Shown: piece after piece, positions 46,580 to 57,110 of the stretch | Layout of the letters: each line of letters starts with the position of its first letter | Position numbering within the stretch: the first letter of the stretch is position 1 | From: Heligmosomoides polygyrus polygyrus | Lineage: Eukaryota > Nematoda > Chromadorea > Rhabditida > Heligmosomidae | Direction: 5' to 3' | Assembly: GCA_947396885.1 (NCBI GenBank) | Contig: OX377203.1 | Span: forward strand, 23,501,253 to 23,565,252 | Length of the DNA: 64,000 nucleotides | Notes under the pieces: model-generated | Database searches by the model: none | Told to the model about the DNA's origin: nothing | The model's input: only the letters and a program-made list of their open reading frames with translations | Made by a program: the position numbers and the translations under genes

Positions 46580-46958
46580 TTGGGGGCCGAACGCTCGCAT
46601 CTCGGATACCGCCCTTAGGGCGGCAACAACGGCTACGGCGTGAACTCCTGTCTCCTTGGAGGCAGCGTACACTACGGGCAGGGACCAACGTCGCGCGGGA
46701 GTGCGTCGAAGAGCCAGCCCGGAGAACCATACAGCTCAGGCAGCACGTGTAGCGCTGCGTGTGCTCGGCGCCTGAGTCATCGCCGAGTCACAGACGCCTT
46801 GAGCGCGAGAGACGCACACGTGTACGTGCAGGCTGTGTATTCTCCGGGGCAGAGAGCTCACGGACAGTTCCGTGGGAGGGGCCAGTGCGCCGATAGTGCA
46901 CGGTGCTTCGATGCAAACGGTCAGGAGTTCACACACACAGTATTTGCAGAGTGTGAGC

Positions 46959-48488
46959 ATGGCGAGCGAACAAATAGAGACTAACTCACCTGAATTGGAA
47001 AGACTTCTACTGGACGAGCCAACCGCGGAGGAGCAGCTGTCAGCGATGAGAGCAATACTTGCGGAAATGGCGAACGCTGTGAAGGCGTTGGCGCAGCAGA
47101 ACGCCTCGCAGGTGAAGGAAGTACAGTACCGGACGCGTCTTTTGAATAGACGCCGAAAAAACCGCAAAAGTGCGGTTTTTTCGGCGTCTATTCAAAAGAC
47201 GCGTCCGGTACTGTAGTGCAGACATTGAGTGGCCACCTAGTAAATTTGGAGAACATGCCGGCAACGGTCCTCGGGTACCTAGACAAGGGACTACGCGCGC
47301 GGCTACCAAGACGGTCACCACAATGGCGCATTCTATGAGGGAGCACGTCCTACTAGAATGCAGCGCCATGTCTGCTGAGATAGAGAAGTTGAAGAAAATC
47401 GAGAAAGACCAAACGGCACTATGTGAGCTGTTGTCTGGCAGATTTTCTTTCCTACTCTGCTCAGTGCTCGCAGGCACTAAACGTGATAAAGCCTGCATGC
47501 GTGAGCTAGGGGAACAGCTCGACGTTGAGGCCAAAGTAGTAGTGGACAAAACAAAAGCCCTACTCAGTGACACTCGACAAAATGAAAGAGCAATCCCGAA
47601 ACCACGATCTGTTCAGGTCACGCCATGTGCGGATCTCGCAAATGCGACGAAGACGGTGGGCATTCAACAGATGAATGCCGATGAGTTCGACAACGTCGAG
47701 TATCACGCGTCGTTCGATCCAATTGCGGCGGCGCAAGGCGAGTATTTCTGTGATGGCCTAGCGCCCGTGAATTCGAATAGGGGTCTAAAGACTCAATTTC
47801 AGCCAGAAGGGACGAGGCCGATGCGAATGTCGTGGCAACCACCGGCTCAGAACCAGAGCGAACTGAAAGGTGGGTGCGACAGAATTGATCCCAATGCCAA
47901 TCTGGGGACAATGTTTGCCGCCATGACGTTGCCGGACGTTGGGAAGTACAAAGACCCTCAGGGCAAGAATTTTAAGGATTTTGTCATAGGGTTTGACATA
48001 AAATACCGCAACCTGGGGTTGCCGAACGACATGTTAATCCACTCGTTCATGACAAAACTGGAGGGCTTCCCGAAATCGGTGGCAGACGCAGTACCGAAAA
48101 CCGTTAAGGAGGGAACTTCGAGAACTTTGTGGAGCAAATGAGAGCGAAATTCGCCTCCAACGACTCTGCGGCACAAATGAAGGCATACTTGGCCCTTAAA
48201 CATCTCCAGAAGGAAGGGGACGTGACACGCTATTGCCTGAAACTCGAAATCTTCACCCGGCAAGCCTACCCAGATCTAATAGACCAAGAGCTGTCGCGAA
48301 CAAGAGCTGGGGAACTAGTCAGCCAGTTGGCTGACTGGCCGGAATACCTTCAGCTTTATACAGCTATGAAAACAGCTCCAAAAGAGTTTGCCTACGAGCC
48401 TGTGAAAGGCATGGCACAAAGATGTGAAAGGAAGTGCGTCAACGGTACGGGTATCAGTAACCACCCGACAACAGGCAAGAGAAAGTAG
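46959..48488 (+). pseudogene. Gypsy gag (capsid region), interrupted and frameshifted
   Basis: Starts at ATG 46959 (MASEQIETNSPELERLLLDE), is cut by the palindromic MITE at 47122-47215, and resumes with helical segments (REHVLLECSAMSAEIEKLKK). The capsid-like part DFVIGFDIKYRNLGLPNDML, FMTKLEGFPKSVADAVPK is typical of retroelement gag. A frameshift at about 48112 separates it from the continuation (EQMRAKFASNDSAAQMKAYL). Gag would form the particle. Flanked downstream by the zinc knuckle. Confidence 0.85.
47122..47215. mobile_element. 94-bp perfect palindrome: Tc1-like MITE inserted in gag
   Basis: Two 45-nt arms (starting TACAGTACCGGACGCGTCTT) are exact reverse complements around the 4-nt loop AAAG. 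The ends read TA-CAGTACCGG... and ...CCGGTACTG-TA, matching Tc1-family ends (CAGT) and TA target duplication. The gag frame continues on the far side once 92 bp are discounted, so it arrived after gag was formed. A decayed relative is at 30255-30327. Confidence 0.92.
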
Positions 48489-48499
48489 GAGAAACATTC

Positions 48500-49125
48500 C
48501 TACGAAGCCTCCACAGTTACAACATAAAAGTAGTCAGAACCCCATAGAAACGTCCACAGGGTGCCCAAACGGACAACCCAAAGAACAGTGGAACAGTAAA
48601 GCGAAATGCTTTAACTGCGGCAACCTTGGACACCTGACACGGGAATGCAGGAAAACGACGTGCGCAGGACCAAGGAGGCTAAGGAAAGCTGAGGAAGCCC
48701 AACAACCCTCACAGCAGCGAGAGGATTCTGTGAAGAACTTCACAGTATCCCTAGAAAGGCGGATTTGTGGATCCACCACCACAGGAAACGCGGACGATGA
48801 CTTGGTGGGAAAGCCGACGATGGCAGAAGTCCACTTATTAGGGCTCTCCAGGCAGGCACTGCTTGACTCAGGGTCACAAGTCAGCATTATCCCACTAGAG
48901 ACGCTGAACACCGCTCACAAAGCAGGATTCGACCTAAATGCGGATGTGGAAGAAATTCCACTGACAGGGAAAGCTGCGGTGTATGACGCGTCCGGAAACC
49001 AAATGACGTTTAAGGGGGCCGTGAGACTTACCATGCAGCTGCAGGACGGTATCAAGCAGCGGATTGCATGTTTCGTCACGAAAGGAGGAGACGGGACGAT
49101 AGTGCTGGGCACTAACGCCCTCTAG
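48500..49125 (+). pseudogene. Gypsy zinc knuckle and aspartic protease
   Basis: A CX2CX4HX4C knuckle, CFNCGNLGHLTREC, lies at 48607-48648, the RNA-packaging finger of gag. The protease follows, with active-site DSGS (48865-48876) in the context LLDSGSQVSII and a later hydrophobic-GT block (TIVLGTNAL). The frame stops with TAG at 49123-49125 where pol should continue, and further stops follow before the SINE. Retropepsins of this type act as dimers to process gag-pol. Confidence 0.88.
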
Positions 49126-49430
49126 AAGCTCGGGGTAAAACTGCCCATAGTAAATGAAACTCCTCAGTTGGCAGAAGCTAACAAGACACGGAAGAACCCT
49201 AAACGGAAGCCATCACGGATAAACCGAAAAGAAGACCGAACGCCAACAGGTGTCACGGTAGCTAAGCGAATGTACCTTCGACCAGGAGAAACGAAGCTGC
49301 TACAACTAAGTTGCAAAGGGCTGGAAGGAAGCGGTATAATGTAGTCTAAGTCCACATTGGTGCCACACCTAATTTGCAGCGCTACTTCTCCACAGATAGA
49401 AATACTTGTCACTAACAATTTGGCATTAGT

Positions 49431-49727
49431 GGGCGCGTGTAGCGCAGTCGGAGGAGGCGCGACTGTCGCGTGCACCCGATACCAGGTTCCTGGTTCGGAT
49501 TTCCCGCCCAGGCCAACCAAGCCTTCCATCCCTCCGGGGTCGGTGAATTGGTACCAGACGTGTCTGGGAAGGATAAAGCGCTGACTTGTTCATCGGCTGG
49601 CCACCGCAAGTCATTGTATAGCCAAATACGCATTCATTTCGCCTCCACGACATCCTGTAGAAGTAGAATGCGCTGGCGCATCCCAAAAGGGATTGAGTAA
49701 CGCCGTCCTTTATCCTTTATCCTTTAT
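49431..49727 (+). mobile_element. tRNA-derived SINE, family A, inserted in Gypsy pol
   Basis: A full copy: head GGGCGCGTGTAGCGCAGTCG with A box (GTAGCGCAGTCGG), B box GGTTCGGATTTCC (49492-49504), the family body, and a CTTTAT(C)-repeat tail. It is flanked by AACAATTTGGC (49414-49424) and AACAATTTAGC (49728-49738), an 11-bp target duplication with one change, the mark of LINE-driven insertion. Six bases (49425-49430) between duplication and head are unexplained. It inserted after the Gypsy element. Confidence 0.92.
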
Positions 49728-49759
49728 AACAATTTAGCTTGCTCAAAGCTCTTCAAGTT

Positions 49760-50690
49760 GGGAGAAGAGATAGGACAGTGTGAGCAGACCAAAATAGTGG
49801 AGCGGAACCGCTCCGGTGGCAGAGTGACATGCTGGAGCGGACAGAGAGCGAACAAGCCAATCGGCTAGAAACCCTGTTGAGCATGCTGAACAGCAACAAA
49901 ACCTCCAAGCTGGACGGCAGTCCAATTGAGGATCTGGTCAAGAAGTACTCTGACGTTTTTGCGGACACCGACCAAGAACTTACCCAAACGAGCCTGGTAG
50001 AACACACAATAGAAACAGGGGATGCCAAGCCGATTCGGCAAAAAGCTCGTCCAATTCCTCTATCCACGAGGGTCGAGCTACTACGTGTCCTGGACGATCT
50101 ATTGCAGAGGCAAATAATCGAACCGAGCAAGGCGAGTTGGGCATCACCCATAGTCCTTGTGCAGAAGAAGGATGTGTTGACTATCGCAAACTGAACCAAG
50201 TCACAAAACTGGATAGCTACCCATTACCGACAATAGACTCGATACTGCAGAGCCTCGCAGTTTCGAGTACTACCCTTCGGGTTAGCCTCCTCACCAGCTG
50301 TATTCCAACGTCTGATCCACGCAGTCCAGAACACAGTGTTGGGAGACGAAGTATACTGCTATCTGGACGACATTATGATAGCAACTACTATATTAGAATG
50401 CCATGTACCGTAATGGAGCAGGTGTTCAACGCCTTGAGGAGAGCGGGGCTGAAGCTAAACCCAAAGAAATGCGTTCTAGCAGAAGAACAGGTACACTTTC
50501 TAGGACACATAGTCGACGCCGAAGGCCTCCACATGGATCCGAATAAGGTAGCTGCAATAAAAAATTACCCGCTGCCACAGTCGAGATCCGACCTTTGGAC
50601 GTTATGGGGATGTGCTCCTAGTACAGAAAATTCGTGCTGGGATTTTCGTAGGTGGCGGCGCCTCTGCATGCACTGACTTCGGAAAAAGAG
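49760..50690 (+). pseudogene. Gypsy reverse transcriptase with internal deletion
   Basis: Begins with the pre-RT region (VEHTIETGDAKPIRQKARPI), then WASPIVLVQKKD and, in the next frame, DYRKLNQVTKLDSYPLPTID. The expected segment with the first catalytic Asp is missing between ILQSLA and PFGLASSPAVFQ, about 45 residues. The YLDD catalytic motif remains (50360-50371), followed by LNPKKCVLAEEQVHFLGHIV. At least three frame changes occur. It cannot encode an active enzyme. Confidence 0.88.
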
Positions 50691-51557
50691 AAGTTCCAGT
50701 GGCATGCTGAGACGGAAGGATGTTTCAACCAGCTCAAAACCATTATAACGAAGGCACCGGTACTTGCACAGCCAAATATCGAGGAAGCCAGAAGCGGTAG
50801 AAAGCCCTTCAAAATCCACACGGATGCAAGTCACCAAGGATTAGGAGCAGTCCTCAGTCAAGAAGGGGACAATGGTCTCCTACATCCTGTGTTCTTTGCC
50901 TCGAAAGGACTTTCCGATGCGGAAAAGAACTATCATGTGACGGACTTGGAGGCATTGGCCGTGGTGTTCGCACTACGAAAATTCCATATGTTCATCTATG
51001 GTCTACCAGTGGAGGTACATACGGATCACCAAGCCCTGACAGCTCTGTTTAAACGAACAAAGCAGCGTGTCGCCAAAAGTGGTCAGATGGGCCCTGGAGT
51101 TGCAAAATACAATTTGAAGATGGTCCACTTAAAAGGTGCGGCTAATCGAGTAGCGGATGCGCTAGGCCGAGGAGCTCTCCCTTTGAAAGACGCTGAACAT
51201 GGCGAACCCATTCCAAATGAGGTAATCGTGGCGTTTGTGGCAGAACCAGAGTGGACAACGGAACTGAGGCAACATCCAGCGTATGGAAAGGTCATTCGGG
51301 ATCTCGGAGAAGGGAACTTGAACAATAAGGTCGAGTCCCTCGAAGGAAGTCGGAAGCTCAAAGTGGCCGACTTTATTCTGGAAATGGGCTTATCTCGTTC
51401 TGTTAGACTCCGACGCTCGCAGGAAAGTAGTACCACCTTCCAAGCGCAAATCAATGTTCCAGGAGGCGCACCGTGGAACGCTGGCAGGACATTTTGGTCC
51501 AAAGAAATTCCTGAAACAACTGTGAAAAACTATGTTTTGGGAGACGATGAAACGTAA
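50691..51557 (+). pseudogene. Gypsy RNase H and integrase zinc-finger start
   Basis: The RNase H domain is continuous: FKIHTDASHQGLGAVLSQEG (first Asp), NYHVTDLEALAVVFALRKFH (Glu and Asp region), EVHTDHQALTALF, and ANRVADALGR. It degrades the RNA of RNA:DNA hybrids. The following integrase zinc-finger histidines (EAHRGTLAGHFG) lie in a different frame from about 51420, so a frameshift precedes. The ORF ends at 51557 beside a 22-bp palindrome. Confidence 0.88.
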
Positions 51558-51599
51558 TATAGCGCTATAGCGCTATATACGTCAGAGGAATGTCGCGAT

Positions 51600-52788
51600 T
51601 GCTTATGGCACAACAAACAACACCCCATGGTGCCACCGCTTAAGCCTATCGTAACGACGCGGCCCTATGAGGTGGTTGGGGTTGACATCCTCGAGAGGGG
51701 CCAACAACGGAAGGGAACCGGTTCATTCTGTCAGTGGTGGATCACTTCACCAAATTCGGTGCCGCTTACGCGATCCCGACGAGGAACGCAAACGTAGTGG
51801 CCCGCGCGTTCTTCGAAGGGTGGGTCGCGGAAGGGTGTCGTCAACCTAAATGTATCCTATCAGATCAAAGCGGCGAGTTTGAAAACTCGCTGATGGAGGA
51901 GCTGCGCGGAATGATGGGAATCAATCATATGTTTACCAAAGGATACAATCCGCGCGAAAATGGAGTCACAGAGAGATTCAACCAGACTCTGATTGAAATG
52001 CTAAGGAAGAAGGTGAGAATACCAGCGGAATGGGACAAAGTTCTCCCATTTTGTGTGTTTGCGTACAACACATCACCTCATGAATCTACGGTCGAGTCAC
52101 CTTTCTTCCTTCTCCATGGTTTTGACGCACATGTGCCATGGAAGTGCCTTCCGGATCACGACGTCAGTAAATATGCAGTCGATATCGAGAGCTACGTTCA
52201 GAAAGTAGCTATCGCAACCCAAGCGGCCAGGGATTTTGCCAAAGGGGTCAACGAGAAAATGCGAAAAAAATGAAAGCTACATACGATCAAAAGAACGAAG
52301 TATGTGAGAATCCACCCAAAGTAGGCGACAGTGTCTACATGAAGATTCCCACCGAAAAGCAGTCGTTCAGCAACCCCAAGTTAGCAAATCCTTGGGAGGG
52401 TCCCTACCGGGTCATTGAGGTTAGCGATAACAGTGCGCTAGTCACCTTGATAAATGTCGACCGCGACCCCGTCAGAGTTCCATTCGACTCGCTAAAGAAG
52501 ATACCGCCTGGGATAACAGACGAGCCCCTCGTTACTAAAAGAACGAGGAGAAAAAGAGGAAGACCCAAGAAAGTACCCAACCTAGCAGATGGGGTAACTT
52601 CTAAAAAGGTCTCCTGTTTCAGGGCAATGGTGCTCGCGGACGACGTCCTCAACTTGCGCCGCCGTTGCAACTGTGGCCTCTTCGGGCAGATGGCGCACCT
52701 AGCGCTCCCACAGCTGAAGCACCCCATGACCAGATCAAAGAAAGTCCACGACATGTTCCAGCTCGCGAATGTAGCATCGATCTCGTAA
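51600..52788 (+). pseudogene. Gypsy integrase core and C-terminal domain
   Basis: The CXXC of the zinc finger is ECRDC. The catalytic triad is present: Asp at 51684-51686 (VVGVDIL), Asp at 51863-51865 (LSDQSGEF) and Glu at 51971-51973 (ENGVTER), with 35 residues between the last two as in D,D35E. A frameshift lies at a 7-A run (52264-52270). The C-terminal part has the GPY/F module (ANPWEGPYRVIEV) and an AT-hook-like RKRGRPKKV. No chromodomain is seen. Confidence 0.9.
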
Positions 52789-53654
52789 CAGGAGTGCTGG
52801 GGGGACGAAAGGAAAGAAGAGGAACTGCGGAAAAAACAGTCGTACTCACCCCCTACAGACTCGCCCTAGCTATGAACGCGCATCGTCGCAGATGCCACGA
52901 GAACGCTGAGCGTTTCGATCATTCACCAGCGTTCCCGCAAGGAGTGCTCTACGACAGCGGAGCTCACCTCACGACCGCCATCGCGATGGTCGACCAGCTA
53001 GAAAGTTCTGAGCTCAGCCCTTCGGACGATCAGAAGGTGTTCATGGCCCTGCCGAAAGCGTTCTGCCGAGTGAACGCGGAGATTGGTTACTCAGACCACG
53101 TAACCATTTATGTGTACACAGATTGGTCCACGCTCGCGTCGAAGCTCCTGGTCATCCCGATCACTACGACGATGATAATAGTATGGCCTGACCAGATGCC
53201 GGAGAGCAGGCCCATGCGCCAGGCCCTGATTGGTCTGGAGAGGAATCTCCAATGCGACGAAACATTGTTATTCTTCCCCAGACCCCACGAGGACGCAAAT
53301 GAAGTGGAATGGCGACGCATGGGCGAGGTCTGCCAGGAGTTCGTGGAATATATGACTAGCCCAGAGCGTGCGTTTGAAGCAGTGGTCCGTGGTCACTACC
53401 GTGACGTGCTACACGCCTCCCCTTACACGCATCCGGCAATGTGCCTTGGGACAGAGCCTCGATTCAAGCGCTCTCCCTTTGTCGGCAGGCAAGTGCTTCT
53501 CTTCCTAGAGAAGCTGCGCCTTACTGCGAACGACATCATAAAACTGCCGGAGTTTCACTACGCGTCGTCGGAGGAAAAGGAGAGGAGGAGGCAGGAAAAG
53601 ATACTGAAAGGTAAACGCCGCTGCGACGAGAGGAAGCCGAACTTCTTCGTGTGA
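52622..53654 (+). CDS. Intact extra ORF downstream of integrase in Gypsy element, unknown function
   Basis: This frame is open for over 330 codons to TGA 53652-53654, overlapping the end of integrase in another frame, while the rest of the element is broken. CTCCTGTTTCAG ends at 52621, a strong nematode-type acceptor, so expression from a spliced mRNA is plausible, as for env-position genes; the first in-frame ATG otherwise is about 52872 (MNAHRRRCHENAERF). It holds one modest hydrophobic stretch (LLVIPITTTMIIVWP), a Cys/Glu-rich middle, and a basic C-terminus (EEKERRRQEKILKGKRRC). There is no signal peptide, furin site or clear membrane anchor, so I do not call it an envelope. A second Arg-rich frame (53651-53986) overlaps its stop. 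Confidence 0.6.
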
Positions 53655-53918
53655 TCCAGGACCCCGATCGACAGCGCCATAAAATCCCGATGACGTTCAA
53701 CGACGCGAGAGCCGCAGACAGGAGAGGACCACACCACGGTCGCGACGAATCGAGAGATGGTCACCGACGCCCGTCACCTGCGCCCAAGAAGCACATCGGC
53801 AAGGACCATACAACGTTCAACGCCAGAGTCGCAGACCGGAGACGTTCACACAACCGCAACCAATGGAGCCTGAGAAGAGAGCCACATCGTAGGGACGACT
53901 CTCCTCCCACAGGAGGCA

Positions 53919-54195
53919 TGTCAAGGCGTGATCCTGCTCAGTTGTGTTGTAGCAGCTCTGTTGTATTAGTGTTTCCTGGTGCCTGAGCGCCGGTACCGTG
54001 TGACCCCCGTGATCGTACGAGATCCGGCGCGTTATCGTTATCGTTATCGTTATCGTAGTTATCGCGTTATCCGCCGGCTATAAAAGACGACCACCCTGTA
54101 GTGAAGGGCAATTTCAACGTCTGCTTTGGCCACAAGTGGCCGGAAATAAAGTTCCTAACCGCGAACGTGTTCTCTGGCCACCCCAGCTGGTCGAC
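53919..54195 (+). repeat. 3' LTR of Gypsy element
   Basis: Matches the 5' LTR, with four rather than three consecutive GTTATC hexamers, TATAAAA at 54079-54085 and AATAAA at 54145-54150. A short purine stretch (ACAGGAGGCA) precedes it at the polypurine-tract position. Low divergence between the LTRs contrasts with heavy damage inside. Confidence 0.92.
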
Positions 54196-54599
54196 GACGT
54201 TGACTCTATCGAAATAGCTTGATTAAACCTTGGTGTAAATTCGAAAGCCTCCTACATGGTAGTTCGCAAAGCAAGGAAAGGGAGAAGTCGAATCCGACCT
54301 ACGTTCTGTTCGGAGTTTTTATTTATTCATTTCTTTATTTATTTGTGCACGCTAAGGTGTGCATACGACGGAAGCTTTATCAAGCACAGTTTTGCTCAAC
54401 CATGAGTCGACAGGCTTGAGGAGCACCTTGATTTAGCGTAGCACAGAGCTCACAACGAAACTGCGCCCAGTCCTGCGCACGCGGGAAGTGCTCTTATACA
54501 GCGTCCGAAGAATCCACCTCCGGCGAGGAGCCATCTAATCTCGGAGTTAAACTATCAGGACGTCATTGGAATCGAACTACCGAAAACTCCCTCCCACCA

Positions 54600-55935
54600 T
54601 GACATGGAAACTGCCTATTCATCTGCACTTATAACTGGCGTACGATCGCATCTGAGCAGGATCTTCGGACACTGCTTTACAGAAACTGCAACATCAAACA
54701 TAAGTTATTGCACTGCATTAGACGGAAGTCAAAACGGAAACCATGTGAAGTATCGACCACAACGAGCTCCTCGTAATCGGAGCAGAGGTGGACAGAAAGA
54801 ATATTGGCGGAGTTGAACTTTCGTCAGCTCAAACGTGAACCACCTAGTATTGTAGACTCTTGCAAGGTGATCAGTTCGCGAATAGCCCTTCTGCGTTTGG
54901 AAACCAAGGATCAAGGAACCATCTCCATGGAAATGCTTCAACATCTGCGGCCGCAGGCCAAGAAAAGGAAGAATGCTAGTTATTCGAAAGGACTGTCAAC
55001 GACGACAAGAGCTACTACAAAGTTGTTGTTGGGGACTTTAACCCCAACAACAACTTTGTAGTAGCTGGTACGAATGACCACGACGAGGCTAGGACCATAT
55101 GGAACTTTCTCAATTAATAAAAACGGAGAGTGATTGATAGACTTCCTATCCGCATGCCGTCTCCTCTATGAAAATTCTATGTTCAAGAAGCCTTCAAACC
55201 AGCGACGGAGCTAGGAAAGCCCAAATGGAGAAATACGTTCGGAGATTAACCATGTTCTTTAAAACAAACGCTGACGTCTGTTCAACGTCTCCGTGCTGCC
55301 TTCATTTGACACTGGCTCGGATCACCGTTTTAAAAGCTGACTCTCAAAAAGAAGATGACTAAACGTGACACTCATTAACCGGCACCGGTGAGGATCTCCA
55401 CATTCATGTCGGAGGAGTTGGAACATGCAATAAAGTCGATTCGTTGGAATCTTCTAAGAGATCCACCTAAAGACTACGACCTTCTCCGCAAAGGACTATT
55501 GAAATGTGCCAGCAGCTCTTGTGAAGCCACATCAACGTCTACCTCAAGTCTTAACGCACATGCTATTAAACTCTTGGAGCAGAGAAGAGCTGTCAAAGTG
55601 GCTCCTAACGCCTTCCATCTGGAAGAAGCCACCATTTCGAAGGCCTGTCGATTTGCAGTGAAGGAGTCCATTCAAGCCTACTAAAGGTTGAAGTTGTTGG
55701 AAGCAGCTAGAAAAGATTCAAGCATAAAGCGGTGCAAACAAGATATCTGCGATCAGAAGGCAATAATGTTAGCCCTTGTGGATAAGGAAGGAACAACGCG
55801 AACGTTTCGAAGAGCAATGGAAGCCATTGTTCAAGAATTCTACACAGATCTGTTTCGTTCTTCCATCACTGTCACAAGACGCCACAAGCTCCCATCCTTG
55901 AATCAGAAGTTTTTCAGTTTTTTCAGTTGCCTTTT
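54600..55935 (+). pseudogene. RTE-type LINE fragment: endonuclease and linker, heavily decayed
   Basis: Recognisable pieces in order, across frames: YKVVVGDFN (about 55018, end of the endonuclease core), SMFKKPSNQ then ESPNGEIRSEINHVL, VSVLPSFDTGSDHR (the SDH-containing endonuclease end), then linker sequence KLLEAARKDSSIKRCKQDIC, TRTFRRAMEAIVQEFYTDLF. This matches the order in strongylid RTE elements but stops before the reverse transcriptase. A perfect palindrome sits in the endonuclease (55010-55066). Many stops and frameshifts. Confidence 0.75.
55010..55066. repeat. Perfect 25-bp inverted repeat, 7-nt loop
   Basis: AGCTACTACAAAGTTGTTGTTGGGG (55010-55034) is the exact complement of 55042-55066, with loop ACTTTAA. 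It lies in the conserved VVVGDFN-coding stretch of a dead RTE; the second arm is an inverted copy of the first rather than normal coding sequence, suggesting a snap-back repair event. Confidence 0.95.
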
Positions 55936-55992
55936 CTAAACATTACACTTATTTGAGCATGTAAACTAGAAAATATGGCTCTAACCATCTTA

Positions 55993-56120
55993 TTGAGTTT
56001 GTAGTTTAACCTGCTCGAAGGTCATTGCAAGAATTCGCTGTAATTTCAACAGTCTTCAAGCTAGCTCAGAATAGAGTTCAGCTTGATTTGAAAAGTGTCC
56101 AGTTCGATTCGAAAATTGTA
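55993..56120. repeat. ~21-bp periodic repeat (copy 2)
   Basis: The lead-in GAGTTTGTAGTTTAACCTGC and units such as TTGATTTGAAAAGTGTCCAG match the array at 30485-30668, but fewer units remain. Flanking sequences differ, so the block is dispersed as a unit. Confidence 0.7.
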
Positions 56121-56124
56121 CGTA

Positions 56125-56815
56125 AACTACTGCGTTATAGTCTCTCGTTGCAAATATTGATCAATATCGATTTTTGTATGCGTGTGTCTTGTATTGGTCC
56201 ACACGGGATTGGTAACGTCTTCAATGGGAGAAGTTTCGGCAAAATCGTCTTCTTCAAGGGCTTCAGGAGAGGTGCATGAACGTGAAATCCATGGGATATT
56301 ACTCTAATGAAATGAATTTCCAACTTTGTGGAGTTTGGTTCTCTCCTAACGTTGGCTGGTAAAAAAGTGTCCAATCTCGCGTGGCTCAACCAACTAAAAA
56401 ATACACCGTTATATATAGATTAATGTAGTGTTTAGTCTTTGTGTCCGAAATGGCATAGATCCGAAAGCTGCTGAGTTCTGTAAACTAGTCGAGTCCCTGC
56501 CAATGTGATCTGTTCCTGAAATTTCGCTTTTCGACTTGCTACTAACACTGAGCTGTTCGAGCACTCTGCTAATACCCGCTTGTTGTGAAGAGTTTGCTTA
56601 ATATATAGCCTTAAAAATCTCTTCAAAAAATCGCCCTCGGTAATCATAAAGATACAACGACCTTTTTCAAATCCTCCATACCTCAGCTTTCAAAACCTCT
56701 ACACCTGCTACCACAGTTTCGAGTTCGACATTTCCGCGGCAACATCTCTAAAATTAACTCTTGATTATGCACTTGCTGACGCTTCGCTCCATGTTGTCCG
56801 GAAAGTTTTCACAAC
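56125..56815. other. No recognisable gene
   Basis: AT-rich with short ORFs on both strands and no domain or repeat I could recognise. Confidence 0.4.
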
Positions 56816-56818
56816 GAA

Positions 56819-57110
56819 GGGTTCCCAACTCAAGGTGAGCTATTGCGACGCCATTTTGCTAGAATGTAGGGTCCTGTGAGCGGTGTCCAGAACCACAGAT
56901 GGTTTTTGCTCTACGCTTTTTTAAAGACCTGAAAAGGAGGTTCGAAAGTCTGAAAGCGTTCGCGCAACTATCATCCACCTCTACGGCTCCCCATGAGATG
57001 TGCCTCGGCGGCGCAGCTGGTAAGAGTACCGCGTGATGGAAGCACGCCGATGGGATTTTGAGTTCGAGTCGTATTGCCGATATTTGTGCACATATTAGTT
57101 TGTTGTTATT
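56819..57110 (+). mobile_element. tRNA-related SINE-like repeat, family B (plus copy)
   Basis: Starts GGTTCCCAACTCAAGGT and ends TTGTGCACATATTAGTTTG. It includes a tRNA-like block, CGGCGGCGCAGCTGGTAAGA (A-box-like) to GAGTTCGAGTC (B-box-like) about 60 bp later, but the acceptor ends do not pair, so it is not a working tRNA. An inverted copy is at 57795-58077. The tRNA-like part is in the middle, with ~180 bp upstream, unlike family A. Confidence 0.75.

Larger units (their letters stand above)
46311..54195 (+). mobile_element. Ty3/Gypsy LTR retrotransposon, near full length, inactivated
   Basis: Near-identical direct LTRs (46311-46579, 53919-54195) enclose gag, CCHC knuckle, aspartic protease, reverse transcriptase, RNase H and integrase, in the Gypsy order, plus one more ORF before the 3' LTR. 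A Tc1-type MITE is inserted in gag and a SINE between protease and reverse transcriptase. Multiple frameshifts, stops and a deletion in RT make it dead. No target duplication is evident (flanks GGCTAT and GACGTT), so one end may have been rearranged. Confidence 0.93.

Noticed and set aside
47170..47220. Start of the long gag ORF inside the palindrome
   Set aside because: The start codon lies in the inserted MITE; the frame is only fortuitously open there.
52665..52667. TTG at 52665 as start of the 3' Gypsy ORF
   Set aside because: Non-ATG starts are implausible here; the frame is open upstream to a splice acceptor at 52621, and the first ATG is further in.
52622..53654. Envelope glycoprotein
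   Set aside because: Position fits, but there is no signal peptide, cleavage site or convincing membrane anchor.
56999..57075. True tRNA gene with A and B boxes
   Set aside because: Acceptor ends do not pair and the sequence repeats within a 290-bp element; it is SINE-like.
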